Source: Rikenellaceae bacterium
GTDB taxonomy: Bacteria; Bacteroidota; Bacteroidia; Bacteroidales; UBA932
Assembly: GCA_900769885.1 (NCBI GenBank)
Contig: CAAGIG010000051.1
Coordinates: forward strand, 1 to 36,252
DNA: 36,252 nucleotides
Direction of reading: 5' to 3'
In this document: positions 15,421 to 23,072 of the stretch, one piece after another
Numbering within the stretch: position 1 is the first letter of the stretch
Layout of the letters: every line of letters starts with the position of its first letter
Notes under the pieces: model-generated
The model's input: only the letters and a program-made list of their open reading frames with translations
What the model was told of the DNA's origin: nothing
Database searches by the model: none
Program-made: the position numbers and the translations under genes

Positions 15421-15930
15421 TTCCCTGATTTGGGTTGAGGAAATTTTATGAAGCGGTGCATCCTCCAGATATGTGATTTTCTTTGCGAGAGGAGCAAGGT
15501 CAATACACTTTTGCTTACAGTCATAACCATCTCTGGGATAGATGATTATTTCAAAATTTGAGATGATTTCCTCCCATTTGTGCCATTTCTCAATAATAAG
15601 AATGTTGTCGGCTCCAATCGTGAGGATAAAATTGTAATTAGGATGCAGTTCCTGAAGTCTCTTTAAGGTCTTTATGGTGTATAAAGGTTTTTCCAGATGA
15701 TATTCTATATCACTGATAATCAGTTTGTCGGAAATATCTCCAAAACCTTTCCTCACTTGCTCGAGTCTTTCTGTGGCCGGAGCAAGAGTTCCTGCATCTT
15801 TTATAGGATTGTGTGGGGATGGTATAATCATAACGATATCAATCGAGTCCATATCAGAGAGATACTTCGCTATGGCTATATGTCCAAAATGTACCGGGTT
15901 AAATGAGCCCGAATATATGGCGCAATTCAT
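15406..15930 (-). CDS. nadD: Nicotinate-nucleotide adenylyltransferase
   Basis: This 174-residue enzyme joins nicotinate mononucleotide to AMP from ATP in NAD synthesis. The nucleotidyltransferase signature is SGSFNPVHFGHI (GxFxPxHxGH). Also seen are PSPHNPIK, GADNILIIEKWHKW and the C-terminal ISSTQIRESSKK (SSTxIR motif). It is slightly short for the family, but no core motif is missing. The start codon directly abuts the gmk stop, so the two are one operon. Confidence 0.95.
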   Translation of the reverse strand: MNCAIYSGSFNPVHFGHIAIAKYLSDMDSIDIVMIIPSPHNPIKDAGTLAPATERLEQVRKGFGDISDKLIISDIEYHLEKPLYTIKTLKRLQELHPNYNFILTIGADNILIIEKWHKWEEIISNFEIIIYPRDGYDCKQKCIDLAPLAKKITYLEDAPLHKISSTQIRESSKK

Positions 15931-16503
15931 TTACTCTTTTCTGCCGGTAAAATTTTCAATAAGTCTTTCTGCTTCGTCCAATGCTGTCTGCAAATCATCA
16001 TTTACCAAAACATAGTCAAATTGCTCTTCGTAAGTGAGTTCTTCCTGAGCTTTGGCAACCCTTTTGGCAATCGCCTCAGGAGTGTCTGTGTTTCTTTTTT
16101 GAAGTCTGGCCTGAAGTTCATCCACAGAGGGAGGTCTTACGAAAACCGAAAGGGCATTGTTGCCCAAAAGTCTTTTGATATTGAGTCCGCCCTTTACATC
16201 AATGTCGAACAAAATGACATTCCCTTTGTCCCAGATGCGTTCCATCTCAGAACGGAGTGTTCCGTAGTATGAACCACTATATACTTCTTCAAATTCTATG
16301 AACGCACCTTTATTAATAAGCTGCTCGAACTGTTCGGTGGTGAAAAAGTAGTATTCAATGCCATTTTTTTCAGAACCCCTTGGTTGTCTGGATGTTGCAG
16401 AGATTGAGAACTCCAAAAAAGGGTATTTTTTTATCAAATGACCTACAATTGTGCTCTTGCCGGCTCCCGATGGAGCAGAAAATATGATAACTTTTTTGTC
16501 CAT
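15931..16503 (-). CDS. gmk: Guanylate kinase
   Basis: This 190-residue enzyme phosphorylates GMP to GDP with ATP. The P-loop is APSGAGKST (~10-18), followed by the GMP-binding segments SATSRQPRGSEKNGIEYYF and EFEEVYSGSYYGT, and FDIDVKGG. The length is standard. It leads the gmk-nadD operon and is divergent from fba, with interleaved -7 boxes in the 82-bp gap. Confidence 0.97.
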   Translation of the reverse strand: MDKKVIIFSAPSGAGKSTIVGHLIKKYPFLEFSISATSRQPRGSEKNGIEYYFFTTEQFEQLINKGAFIEFEEVYSGSYYGTLRSEMERIWDKGNVILFDIDVKGGLNIKRLLGNNALSVFVRPPSVDELQARLQKRNTDTPEAIAKRVAKAQEELTYEEQFDYVLVNDDLQTALDEAERLIENFTGRKE

Positions 16504-16520
16504 TATGCAGAATTATTGTG

Positions 16521-16538
16521 CAAAATTACTTAAATTTG
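16521..16538. promoter_or_regulatory. Facing -7 elements for gmk and fba
   Basis: CAAAATTA (16521-16528) reads TAATTTTG on the minus strand, 17 nt before the gmk ATG. TAAATTTG (16531-16538) is on the plus strand, 47 nt before the fba ATG. Both match TAnnTTTG and lie only 2 bp apart, so polymerases on the two promoters should interfere. Confidence 0.5.
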
Positions 16539-16585
16539 TAGAATAACGAAATTGAATTACACATTAACTTAAAATAAGACTGAGT

Positions 16586-17548
16586 ATGGTACGTTTCAGC
16601 GAAATCGGCTTGGTGAATTCAAGAGAACTTTTTGCCAAAGCTGTCGCAGGTGGATATGCTATCCCTGCATTTAATTTTAATAATATGGAGCAAATGCAAG
16701 CTATTATTGCAGCTTGTGTTGAAGCAAAATCTCCGGTAATTCTACAAGTTTCTAGTGGTGCAAGAAAATATGCAAATCAGACCTTGTTGAGATATATGGC
16801 ACAAGGTGCAGTGGAGTATGCTAAAGAATTGGGCGCGAATATTCCTATTGTTCTTCACTTGGACCACGGTGATTCATTTGAACTATGCAAATCTTGTATT
16901 GAATATGGTTTCTCATCTGTAATGATCGATGGTTCTCATCTTCCTTACGAAGAAAATGTGGAATTGACCAGAAGAGTAGTGGAATATGCTCATCAATACG
17001 ATGTTACAGTAGAAGGTGAATTGGGCGTTTTGGCAGGTGTTGAAGATGATGTTAAAGCTGAGACTCATACATATACCCGCCCTGAAGAGGTAGAGGATTT
17101 CGTAAAGAGAACAGGAGTTGATTCATTGGCAATCTCTATCGGAACTTCTCACGGTGCATATAAATTCAAACCTGGTCAAAAACCTGAAATCCGTTTGGAT
17201 ATACTTCACGAAATCGAAAAGAGAATCCCCGGATTCCCTATCGTTCTTCACGGTTCATCATCAGTTCCTCAAGATATCGTAGCTGAAATCAATCACTATG
17301 GCGGACAATTGAAAGACTCTATCGGTATTCCTGAAGACCAACTGCGTGAGGCAGCTAAATCTGCAGTATGTAAAATCAACATCGACAGTGACGGTCGTCT
17401 GGCAATGACTGCTGCTGTAAGAAAAGTATTGGCAGAAAAACCTGCAGAATTCGACCCTCGTAAATATTTGGGCCCTGCAAGAGACAAACTGAAAGACTTG
17501 TACGTACACAAAATTTACAATGTTTTGGGAAGTAACGACAAAATGTAA
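16586..17548 (+). CDS. fba: Class II fructose-bisphosphate aldolase
   Basis: This 320-residue zinc enzyme cleaves fructose-1,6-bisphosphate to dihydroxyacetone phosphate and glyceraldehyde-3-phosphate. Zinc- and substrate-binding motifs are visible: HLDHGDSFELCK, VEGELGVLAGVED, SIGTSHGAYKF and VLHGSSSVPQ, followed by KINIDSD. The length and these motifs fit the class II aldolase of Bacteroidota. Codon use is biased, as expected for an abundant glycolytic enzyme. The leader is 47 nt. No terminator is obvious before the downstream lipoprotein gene. Confidence 0.95.
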   Translation: MVRFSEIGLVNSRELFAKAVAGGYAIPAFNFNNMEQMQAIIAACVEAKSPVILQVSSGARKYANQTLLRYMAQGAVEYAKELGANIPIVLHLDHGDSFELCKSCIEYGFSSVMIDGSHLPYEENVELTRRVVEYAHQYDVTVEGELGVLAGVEDDVKAETHTYTRPEEVEDFVKRTGVDSLAISIGTSHGAYKFKPGQKPEIRLDILHEIEKRIPGFPIVLHGSSSVPQDIVAEINHYGGQLKDSIGIPEDQLREAAKSAVCKINIDSDGRLAMTAAVRKVLAEKPAEFDPRKYLGPARDKLKDLYVHKIYNVLGSNDKM

Positions 17549-17578
17549 AATTTTTTGTCACATATCCTCACAACAGAC

Positions 17579-17616
17579 ATTAATGTAAAACGAAATTAAT
17601 TTTTAAAACTATTAAT
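17579..17616 (+). repeat. Three ATTAAT boxes at a 16-bp period before the LPP20-like gene
   Basis: ATTAAT occurs at 17579, 17595 and 17611, each exactly 16 bp apart, and the last copy directly abuts the ATG at 17617. Each box is self-complementary. This may be an operator or translational enhancer, but the region is AT-rich and chance is possible. Confidence 0.35.
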
Positions 17617-18201
17617 ATGAAAGCAAAATCAATTTTCGCAATTATTGCACTTTGTGCTGTAGCACTTTCTTCAACATCTTGTGGTAACCAAAAACAAGTT
17701 ATGAATGCAGGTAAACCAGAGATTTTTATCCCTTTCAATACTCCTGAATTCCGCTCAGATATGGATTATTTCAGAGCAACTGCTTCAGGTACCAGCCCTG
17801 ATATGGAAATGGCAAGAAACATCGCTGACCTTAATGCCCGTAACTTGTTGGGTGCACAGGTTTCTTCTGTAGTTAAAGCTGTTACAGAAAGATATTCAAA
17901 ACAACTTAACGTAGCTGACAAAGCCGATTTCCAACAAAAAGTAGAACAAAACGTTCGTCTTGTAGTTAACCAGACTTTGGATGGCGCTGTTGTTAAAGAT
18001 TCTAAATTGTATCAAAACACTGACGGCACATACGAATATTGGGTAAATATCGAAATGCCTAAGGTTAAAGTTGTTGAGGAAGTAGCTGAATCAATCACTA
18101 AAGATGAAAGTCTTGAAGTAGACTTTAACCAACATCTGTTCCGCAAAGTATTTGACGAAGAGATGGCTTTGGAAATGCAAAGACAAGCTCAAGGTAAATA
18201 A
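17617..18201 (+). CDS. LPP20-like lipoprotein
   Basis: This 194-residue lipoprotein has a signal peptide with lipobox LSSTSC, cleaved before Cys22. The mature part (DMDYFRATASGTSPDMEMARNIADLNARNLLG...) resembles LPP20-type domains, in which a short conserved motif is followed by a helical region packed against a sheet. The central YWVNIEMPKVKV matches the C-terminal strand of that fold. It is probably anchored in the outer membrane facing the periplasm. Codon use is biased toward high expression. A terminator separates it from the downstream transglutaminase-like gene, so it may be produced in excess over that protein. Family assignment is moderately sure and function unknown. Confidence 0.7.
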   Translation: MKAKSIFAIIALCAVALSSTSCGNQKQVMNAGKPEIFIPFNTPEFRSDMDYFRATASGTSPDMEMARNIADLNARNLLGAQVSSVVKAVTERYSKQLNVADKADFQQKVEQNVRLVVNQTLDGAVVKDSKLYQNTDGTYEYWVNIEMPKVKVVEEVAESITKDESLEVDFNQHLFRKVFDEEMALEMQRQAQGK

Positions 18202-18221
18202 TTAACCTGGCAAAATTTTAT

Positions 18222-18258
18222 GGCCGGATCAGATATTGTGTCGGTCCGGCCTATTTTT
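18222..18258 (+). terminator. Terminator or attenuator between the LPP20-like and transglutaminase-like genes
   Basis: GGCCGGATC (18222-18230) pairs with GGTCCGGCC (18243-18251), giving 9 pairs with one G-T, followed by TATTTTTAT. It lies 20 bp after the lipoprotein stop and 22 bp before the next ATG. No -7 box is visible before the next gene, so partial read-through seems likely. Confidence 0.8.
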
Positions 18259-18280
18259 ATAAATTTTAATACCTTTAATT

Positions 18281-19744
18281 ATGAGTAGAAGAGTCCTGAT
18301 ATTTATAGCACTTGTTTTGGTACCCTGTTTTCTTTATGGTCAAAAGGATCAGAGCATAAAGGAATTCAAGTATTATTATAATCGAAATCTGAATGAATTT
18401 AAAGAAGCCAGAGCAAAGGCGAATAAAGAATTTGTGGAATATCTTGCAAAAGCTTGGGAAGAGTTTCAGGTTTCCCGAGCTAAGGATGATCCTGTCGGCC
18501 TTCTACCCGATGAACCCACATTCTATAACGGCAATATTTCTCAGACTTCTTCTTCTTCTTCTGTGCACGGGTATCCTTGTGGTATGTTTGCCGTTCCTGC
18601 TCCCAGACCATCTGCCGTTCCGGCAATTGCAGCACATTCGCCTGCAGATAATTACATCCGTGTCGATTTCTTTGGAATACCCGAAAATATACCATTCTCC
18701 TCAGATATGCGCCTGTCGAGAATCAATGCCAATGAAAATGATGTCTCTAAGGGGTGGCAGAAACTTAGTAATTCCTCTTATCAGGAGACAGTGGACGCAT
18801 TGTTGGTTTTAAAAGAACAACTCTCGTTGAGTGATTGGGCAATTTATACCACCATTAAGAAAATTACCGATGCAGTTTATTCGGATGAGTTTATAAATCA
18901 AAGGGTTTTGACCCAAATGTTCCTCCTTTCTCAAATGAATTACAGAGTCAGAACCGGTGCGTATGGAGATGAATTGATACTTCTTTTGCCTTTTGACTCT
19001 CCTGTTTATCAGGTGTCATATATCAGTGATGACGGGTTGGATTACTATATTTACAGCTATTCCCGTTTGAATTCCAGCAAACCGCTTTACTCTTTCGGTG
19101 ATGATTTCTCAATGTCTGACAAATCTTTGTCTCTTGTCCGCAACAGAAGCCTTTCGGTAGGTTATGACTTTTATCAATTGAAGGAGTTGAAACTTTGGGA
19201 GCCATATATGGGAGAAAAAATATCTCTTCCGATAAATATTCCATTGGTTCAGTTTACATTGGATTATCCCCAGTCAGACTTGCTTACTTATCATAAGTCT
19301 GCAGTGGATGGCGAACTTAAAAAAACTCTTTTTAAAGCTTTGAGATACAAAATCATCAAAGATGAGATGACCGCAGAACAAGCTGTTGCGTTTGTTCTGA
19401 ATCTGATTCAGCACGGATTTGTATATAAGACCGATTATGAAATGTTTGGTCGTGCAAAACCTTTGTTCGTGGAGGAGTCGTTTTTCTATGGCTCTAATAA
19501 TTGCAAGGACAGAGTGTTGATTTTCTCCTGGATTGTGAGAGATCTATTGGGTTTGGATGTTTTGATGCTCACCTATCCCGGTCACGTGGCTTGTGCTGTC
19601 AATTTGGGAAATAATGTGAAGGGTGATACCTTTAATTATAATGGTGCAAAATATGTGATGTGTGACCCTACTTATATAGGTGCTCCAATAGGTGAGACAA
19701 TGCCCAAATTCAAAAATGTCAATCCCACAATTGACAAATTGTAG
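18281..19744 (+). CDS. Exported transglutaminase-like protein
   Basis: This 487-residue protein has a signal peptide (~1-20, ending CFLYGQ). A charged helical segment follows (~25-65), including EFKEARAKANKEFVEYLAKAWEEF, then a Ser-rich linker with a (TTC)5 tract, a long middle domain without a recognised family, and a C-terminal papain-like core. The catalytic triad is C408 (NNCKDRV), H435 (GHVACAV) and D462 (CDPTY), as in transglutaminase-like peptidases. It may be a periplasmic or outer-membrane peptidase or crosslinking enzyme. It follows the LPP20-like lipoprotein through a terminator-like hairpin. The substrate is unknown. Confidence 0.75.
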   Translation: MSRRVLIFIALVLVPCFLYGQKDQSIKEFKYYYNRNLNEFKEARAKANKEFVEYLAKAWEEFQVSRAKDDPVGLLPDEPTFYNGNISQTSSSSSVHGYPCGMFAVPAPRPSAVPAIAAHSPADNYIRVDFFGIPENIPFSSDMRLSRINANENDVSKGWQKLSNSSYQETVDALLVLKEQLSLSDWAIYTTIKKITDAVYSDEFINQRVLTQMFLLSQMNYRVRTGAYGDELILLLPFDSPVYQVSYISDDGLDYYIYSYSRLNSSKPLYSFGDDFSMSDKSLSLVRNRSLSVGYDFYQLKELKLWEPYMGEKISLPINIPLVQFTLDYPQSDLLTYHKSAVDGELKKTLFKALRYKIIKDEMTAEQAVAFVLNLIQHGFVYKTDYEMFGRAKPLFVEESFFYGSNNCKDRVLIFSWIVRDLLGLDVLMLTYPGHVACAVNLGNNVKGDTFNYNGAKYVMCDPTYIGAPIGETMPKFKNVNPTIDKL

Positions 19745-19758
19745 TTGAACTCCCAGAC

Positions 19759-19796
19759 TGACAAAATGTCCATATTTATTGGTGGCAGTATTTTTG
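19759..19796 (+). promoter_or_regulatory. Promoter element upstream of grpE matching that of dnaK
   Basis: TGACA-AAA-TGTC (19759-19770) is followed 12 nt later by TGGCAG (19783-19788) and by TATTTTTG (19789-19796), a full match to the -7 consensus TAnnTTTG. The order and near-identical spacing equal those before dnaK (9859-9897). The -7 box ends 33 nt before the grpE ATG. Confidence 0.55.
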
Positions 19797-19829
19797 TTTC
19801 ATATTATTGCGAGTAATTAATATGATATT

Positions 19830-20399
19830 ATGAGCAAAGAAAATATAAATCAAAACGAAGAGATAGAAGTAGAGCAATCAGCTGAGCAACAATCTGATAA
19901 GGCTGCAGACACAAAGAAAAAGAAGAAATCTGACAAGGGCTCGAACGATGAGCAAATGAAGCAAATGGAAGCCAGAGTGGCAGAGGTGAGTGACAAATAT
20001 ATCAGATTGGCGGCAGAATTTGACAATTATCGCAGAAGAACAGCAAAGGAGAGACTTGAACTCATTTCGACAGCATCAGAAGATGTGATAAAGGGTTTTC
20101 TTCCTATCCTCGATGATTGCGAAAGAGCTCTTCAAGTATTGAAACAATCTGATTCAAACGAGGCTGCAATTGAAGGGACAGAATTGATTTACAATAAATT
20201 GATGACTTTCCTGAAATCCAAAGGTTTGGCAGTGATTGAGGCTCAAGGTAAGGAATTGGATACAGATTTCCACGAAGCGGTAGCTCAATTCCCTGTTCAG
20301 GAATCGGATAAAAAGAATAAAATTATAGATGTAGTTCAGCAAGGCTATTTGTTGAATGAAAAAGTGATACGTTACGCTAAAGTAGTAGTGGGGGTATAA
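19830..20399 (+). CDS. grpE: Nucleotide exchange factor GrpE
   Basis: This 189-residue cochaperone releases ADP from DnaK. It has an acidic and Lys-rich disordered N-terminus (~1-45), a long coiled coil (~45-90, with KYIRLAAEFDNYRRRTAKER) and a C-terminal beta-rich head ending NEKVIRYAKVVVGV, which is typical of the family. It is the first gene of a grpE-dnaJ operon, with 3 bp between the genes. Its upstream element matches the one before dnaK. Confidence 0.96.
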   Translation: MSKENINQNEEIEVEQSAEQQSDKAADTKKKKKSDKGSNDEQMKQMEARVAEVSDKYIRLAAEFDNYRRRTAKERLELISTASEDVIKGFLPILDDCERALQVLKQSDSNEAAIEGTELIYNKLMTFLKSKGLAVIEAQGKELDTDFHEAVAQFPVQESDKKNKIIDVVQQGYLLNEKVIRYAKVVVGV

Positions 20400-20402
20400 T
20401 AA

Positions 20403-21578
20403 ATGGCAGAAAAAAGAGATTATTATGAGGTCTTGGGTGTGACAAAGGAGTCAACACCTGAAGAAATCAAAAAAGCATATAGAAAATTGGCAATAAAATA
20501 TCACCCTGACAAAAATCCGGGTGATGCTACCGCAGAAGAGAAATTTAAAGAGGCTGCGGAAGCGTATGATGTTTTGAGCAATCCTGATAAGAAAGCTCGA
20601 TACGACCGTTTTGGTCACGCCGGTATGGGTGGCGCTGCGTCAGGTGGCGCAGGTGGATTTGATGGTTTTGGCGGATTCTCAATGGAAGATATTTTCAGTC
20701 GTTTCGGAGATATCTTCGGTGGGGGATTTGGCGGTTTTGGTGGGTTTGATGGCGGTTTTGGTGGCGGAAGATCTGCTCAAAGAGTGAGAAAAGGTTCAAA
20801 CATCAGAATCAGAGTAAAACTCTCTTTGTCAGAAATAGTCAATGGTGTCAGCAAGACTGTCAAGATAAAGAAATCTGTCCAATGTTCTAAATGTCACGGA
20901 AAAGGTGCAGAATCAGAGGCCGATATCAAAACTTGTGAAACTTGCCACGGAACAGGAGTCGTTACCCGTATTGTTCAGTCCTTTATGGGACGAATGCAGA
21001 CATCATCACCTTGTCCTACTTGTGGTGGTGAAGGTCGTGTAATATCAAAACCTTGTTCTGCTTGTCACGGTGCCGGAGTTGTTGAAGGAACAGAGGAGGT
21101 ATCTTTCAAGATTCCTGCAGGTGTTGTCCAAGGAATGCAGCTTACTGTTCAGGGCAAAGGAAATGCAGCGAAAGGAAATGGTGTCAATGGAGATCTTATC
21201 GTATTGATTGAGGAGGAGGAGCATCCCGAATTGCAACGTGATGGAAATGATTTGATATATACCTTATTTATATCAGTACCCGATTTGATTTTGGGAACAT
21301 CGGTTGAAATACCTCACGCTGATGGTAAAGTAAGAATCAAGGTTGAGCCAGGAACCCAATCGGGATCTTTCTTGAGAGTCAAAGGCAAAGGTATTCCAGA
21401 TTTGAATGGATATGGCAGAGGAGATTTGTTGGTGTTGATCCAATTGTGGACTCCTAAGAAAATTGATAAAGAGGAGAAGGAACTTCTCGAAAAACTTAGA
21501 AAATCACCCAATTTTGACCCCAAGCCGACCAAAACAGACAAGAATTTTTTCGATAGATTGAAAAAGATGTTCAGTTAA
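20403..21578 (+). CDS. dnaJ: Molecular chaperone DnaJ (Hsp40)
   Basis: This 391-residue cochaperone stimulates DnaK ATPase and delivers substrates. It has a J domain (~5-70) with H34-P35-D36, a Gly/Phe region (~78-125) very rich in GGFGG, and four CxxCxGxG zinc motifs (CSKCHGKG, CETCHGTG, CPTCGGEG, CSACHGAG). Two C-terminal substrate-binding domains follow. This is the full type A (DnaJ) layout with no missing zinc ligand. It directly follows grpE and no terminator is obvious after it. rplS has its own promoter. Confidence 0.97.
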   Translation: MAEKRDYYEVLGVTKESTPEEIKKAYRKLAIKYHPDKNPGDATAEEKFKEAAEAYDVLSNPDKKARYDRFGHAGMGGAASGGAGGFDGFGGFSMEDIFSRFGDIFGGGFGGFGGFDGGFGGGRSAQRVRKGSNIRIRVKLSLSEIVNGVSKTVKIKKSVQCSKCHGKGAESEADIKTCETCHGTGVVTRIVQSFMGRMQTSSPCPTCGGEGRVISKPCSACHGAGVVEGTEEVSFKIPAGVVQGMQLTVQGKGNAAKGNGVNGDLIVLIEEEEHPELQRDGNDLIYTLFISVPDLILGTSVEIPHADGKVRIKVEPGTQSGSFLRVKGKGIPDLNGYGRGDLLVLIQLWTPKKIDKEEKELLEKLRKSPNFDPKPTKTDKNFFDRLKKMFS

Positions 21579-21589
21579 TTCAAAAAAAA

Positions 21590-21620
21590 TTTGGAAGGAA
21601 TAAACTTTTGACTATCTTTG
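21590..21620 (+). promoter_or_regulatory. Consensus Bacteroidota promoter of rplS
   Basis: TTTG (21590-21593), an exact 19-bp spacer and TATCTTTG (21613-21620) match the -33/-7 consensus at every defined base. Transcription should begin near 21626, giving a leader of about 70 nt. It is the clearest promoter in the window. Confidence 0.8.
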
Positions 21621-21636
21621 CAGTCCGAAAAAAACA

Positions 21637-21674
21637 GCAACCTCTTGCGCAGATGATTTGAGAAGCAATGTTGC
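21637..21674 (+). promoter_or_regulatory. Candidate structured leader of rplS mRNA
   Basis: GCAAC (21637-21641) can pair with GTTGC (21670-21674), with inner pairings CTC/GAG or TTGC/GCAA. The structure lies between the likely transcription start and the ATG at 21695. Ribosomal protein mRNAs often carry autoregulatory leaders, but the stems here are short, so this is only a candidate. Confidence 0.3.
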
Positions 21675-21694
21675 CACTTAAATTTATAATTGAG

Positions 21695-22069
21695 ATGGAT
21701 TTAATTAAAGTTGCAGAGCAAGCGTTTGCTCAAGAAGAAAAAAACTTCCCAGCATTTAAAGCTGGTGATACAATTACCGTTACATACAGAATTAAAGAAG
21801 AAAACAAAGAAAGACTTCAAAAATTCCGTGGCGTAGTTATTCAAAGAAAAGGATCAGGAGTTTCACAAACTTTCACAGTTCGTAAAATTTCTAACGGAGT
21901 AGGTGTTGAAAGAATTTTCCCTCTTTACTCTCCTTTCATCTCTGAAATCGAACTAAACAAGAGCGGTAAAGTACGTAGAGCTAGAATTTTCTACCTAAGA
22001 AACCTAACAGGTAAAAAAGCTCGTATTAAAGAGAAAAGATTTGTGGCTAGCGAAGCTAAAGCTGAATAG
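21695..22069 (+). CDS. rplS: 50S ribosomal protein L19
   Basis: This 124-residue ribosomal protein lies at the 30S-50S interface. The family begins MDLIKVAEQAFA and has the core FKAGDTITVTYRIKEENKERLQKFRGVVIQRKGSG, with VERIFPLYSPFI and RRARIFYLRNLTGKKARIKEK. I chose ATG 21695. The upstream in-frame ATG 21668 would add nine non-family residues and lies within the candidate leader structure. The tRNA-Arg follows 15 bp downstream and is probably on the same transcript. Confidence 0.96.
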   Translation: MDLIKVAEQAFAQEEKNFPAFKAGDTITVTYRIKEENKERLQKFRGVVIQRKGSGVSQTFTVRKISNGVGVERIFPLYSPFISEIELNKSGKVRRARIFYLRNLTGKKARIKEKRFVASEAKAE

Positions 22070-22084
22070 TCATCAGATGTATAA

Positions 22085-22158
22085 GGCCTCGTAGCTCAAC
22101 TGAATAGAGCATTTGACTACGGATCAAAAGGTTGTGGGTTTGAATCCCGCCGAGGTCA
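22085..22158 (+). tRNA. tRNA-Arg (anticodon ACG)
   Basis: This 74-nt cloverleaf has acceptor stem GGCCTCG/CGAGGTC, a D-arm with AGCTCAACTGAATAGAGC, anticodon loop CTACGGA (ACG at 34-36) closed by TTTGA/TCAAA, and T-loop GGTTTGAATCCC. The discriminator is A and CCA is not encoded. ACG becomes ICG after deamination and reads CGU, CGC and CGA. It lies 15 bp after rplS and just before a strong terminator. Confidence 0.95.
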
Positions 22159-22161
22159 CAA

Positions 22162-22197
22162 AAAGAGAGAAGCAGAAATGTTTCTCTCTTTTTTTAT
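22162..22197 (+). terminator. Terminator after tRNA-Arg
   Basis: AAAGAGAGAA (22162-22171) pairs with 22181-22190 around a 9-nt loop, followed by a run of T. It ends the rplS-tRNA-Arg transcript. Confidence 0.85.
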
Positions 22198-22417
22198 TAT
22201 TCTTTCATAGGCATAAGCCAGCTCAACGTAAAAGCTACCAACTGAGCAAAAACCAACTTGTCTGAAAACATATACGGCTATCATTAAATCTCCATAACTA
22301 GCTATACTGCAATAATTTTTAAGAACATTCCCCGATTTTAATGGGACAGTAGTGAGTCAATATATTGATGACAATAAATTAGAGCTGGACATTTGGATGC
22401 CACTCGGAATGGTTGCT

Positions 22418-22438
22418 CACTAATCGCTGTGCTTGAGT
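22418..22438 (+). repeat. Dispersed repeat A, copy 1
   Basis: This copy (CACTAATCGCTGTGCTTGAGT) shares about 18 of 21 bases with copy 2 at 23045-23065, 627 bp downstream in the same orientation. Confidence 0.6.
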
Positions 22439-22481
22439 CGTACCAGTTTATGAGTCATACCCAGTCTGACCGAGTATCTGG

Positions 22482-22503
22482 ATCCCCGATCGTAGTCGGG
22501 GAT
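22482..22503. repeat. Palindromic REP-like hairpin
   Basis: ATCCCCGA (22482-22489) and TCGGGGAT (22496-22503) form a perfect 8-bp stem with a TCGTAG loop. It resembles short dispersed intergenic palindromes (ATCCCCGA...TCGGGGAT) seen in many bacterial genomes. It has no T-tract, so it is not a terminator. Confidence 0.6.
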
Positions 22504-22588
22504 GACATATGTGTTGCTATCTTGGATATTTTATTTGGTTATGCTGACGTTGTTGTTGGCAATGTTCATTTCCTTTCATTTTCGCAAT

Positions 22589-22617
22589 CTCAATTCCGGG
22601 TGGCTTGAGATATTACC
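22589..22617 (+). repeat. Dispersed repeat B, copy 1
   Basis: A 29-bp segment built around CAATTCCGGGTGGCTTGAGA recurs at 23073-23101 with a few differences (GGATGGCTTGAAA). Copy 2 lies directly after copy 2 of repeat A, whereas copy 1 lies 150 bp after copy 1 of repeat A. Confidence 0.6.
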
Positions 22618-22729
22618 TTATTCTGTAGAGACAGTTTTGTCGTTATATGGATATGGTTGTACGGCTTTATTCTCTGATAATCTTGTGTGACTCTCCTCTA
22701 TGTTAGAAGTTTAAACACACCCCTTAACG

Positions 22730-23021
22730 CTGCCGGGCAGGGAATGTTATTAGAATTGCTTTTAAAATGGGTTGTTGCACGGTAGCATCGTCTAATTTGT
22801 TTGCTGACGGGCAGTGAACATTGCTGGAGTGGCTTTTAATGTGGATTGGCGCACGTTAGCGTAGGATTTTCTGGGGGCTAACGGGCAGTGATATGCGTCA
22901 TAGTGCGTTCTGAGATGAATGTGTGCACGGCAGCGTAGTCTTTATTATAATCAAACGTGCAGGATCTTCTTTTGGATGGGTATTTATTGTGGATAAGTGC
23001 CCGGCAGTGAAAGAAAATTGT
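22730..23021 (+). repeat. Four degenerate ~73-bp tandem repeats
   Basis: Units start near 22730, 22803, 22877 and 22951. Each begins with a box like GCTNACGGGCAGTG and holds, about 45 bp further on, a box like TGCACGGTAGCGTAG (at 22775, 22849, 22923 and 22997). The spacing between equivalent boxes is 73-74 bp throughout, while the sequence between them has diverged. Within and between units the boxes are partly complementary, for example GCACGTTAGC (22851-22860) with GCTAACGGGC (22877-22886) at 9 of 10 positions. No coding frame is maintained. Confidence 0.65.
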
Positions 23022-23044
23022 TTGTCGTTATCATAATTGTTCCC

Positions 23045-23065
23045 CACTAAACGCTGTGCTTAAGT
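23045..23065 (+). repeat. Dispersed repeat A, copy 2
   Basis: CACTAAACGCTGTGCTTAAGT matches copy 1 at 22418-22438 at about 18 of 21 positions. Confidence 0.6.
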
Positions 23066-23072
23066 GTTTGGA

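Noticed and set aside
22730..23021. CRISPR array
   Set aside because: Repeats are degenerate and the period is about 73 bp with drifting spacers. There is no conserved 24-40 bp direct repeat and no cas gene in the window.
22730..23021. Integron attC sites (GCTAAC/GTTAGC boxes)
   Set aside because: The boxes recall attC cores, but there is no integron integrase, no cassette ORF between sites and only weak core matches.
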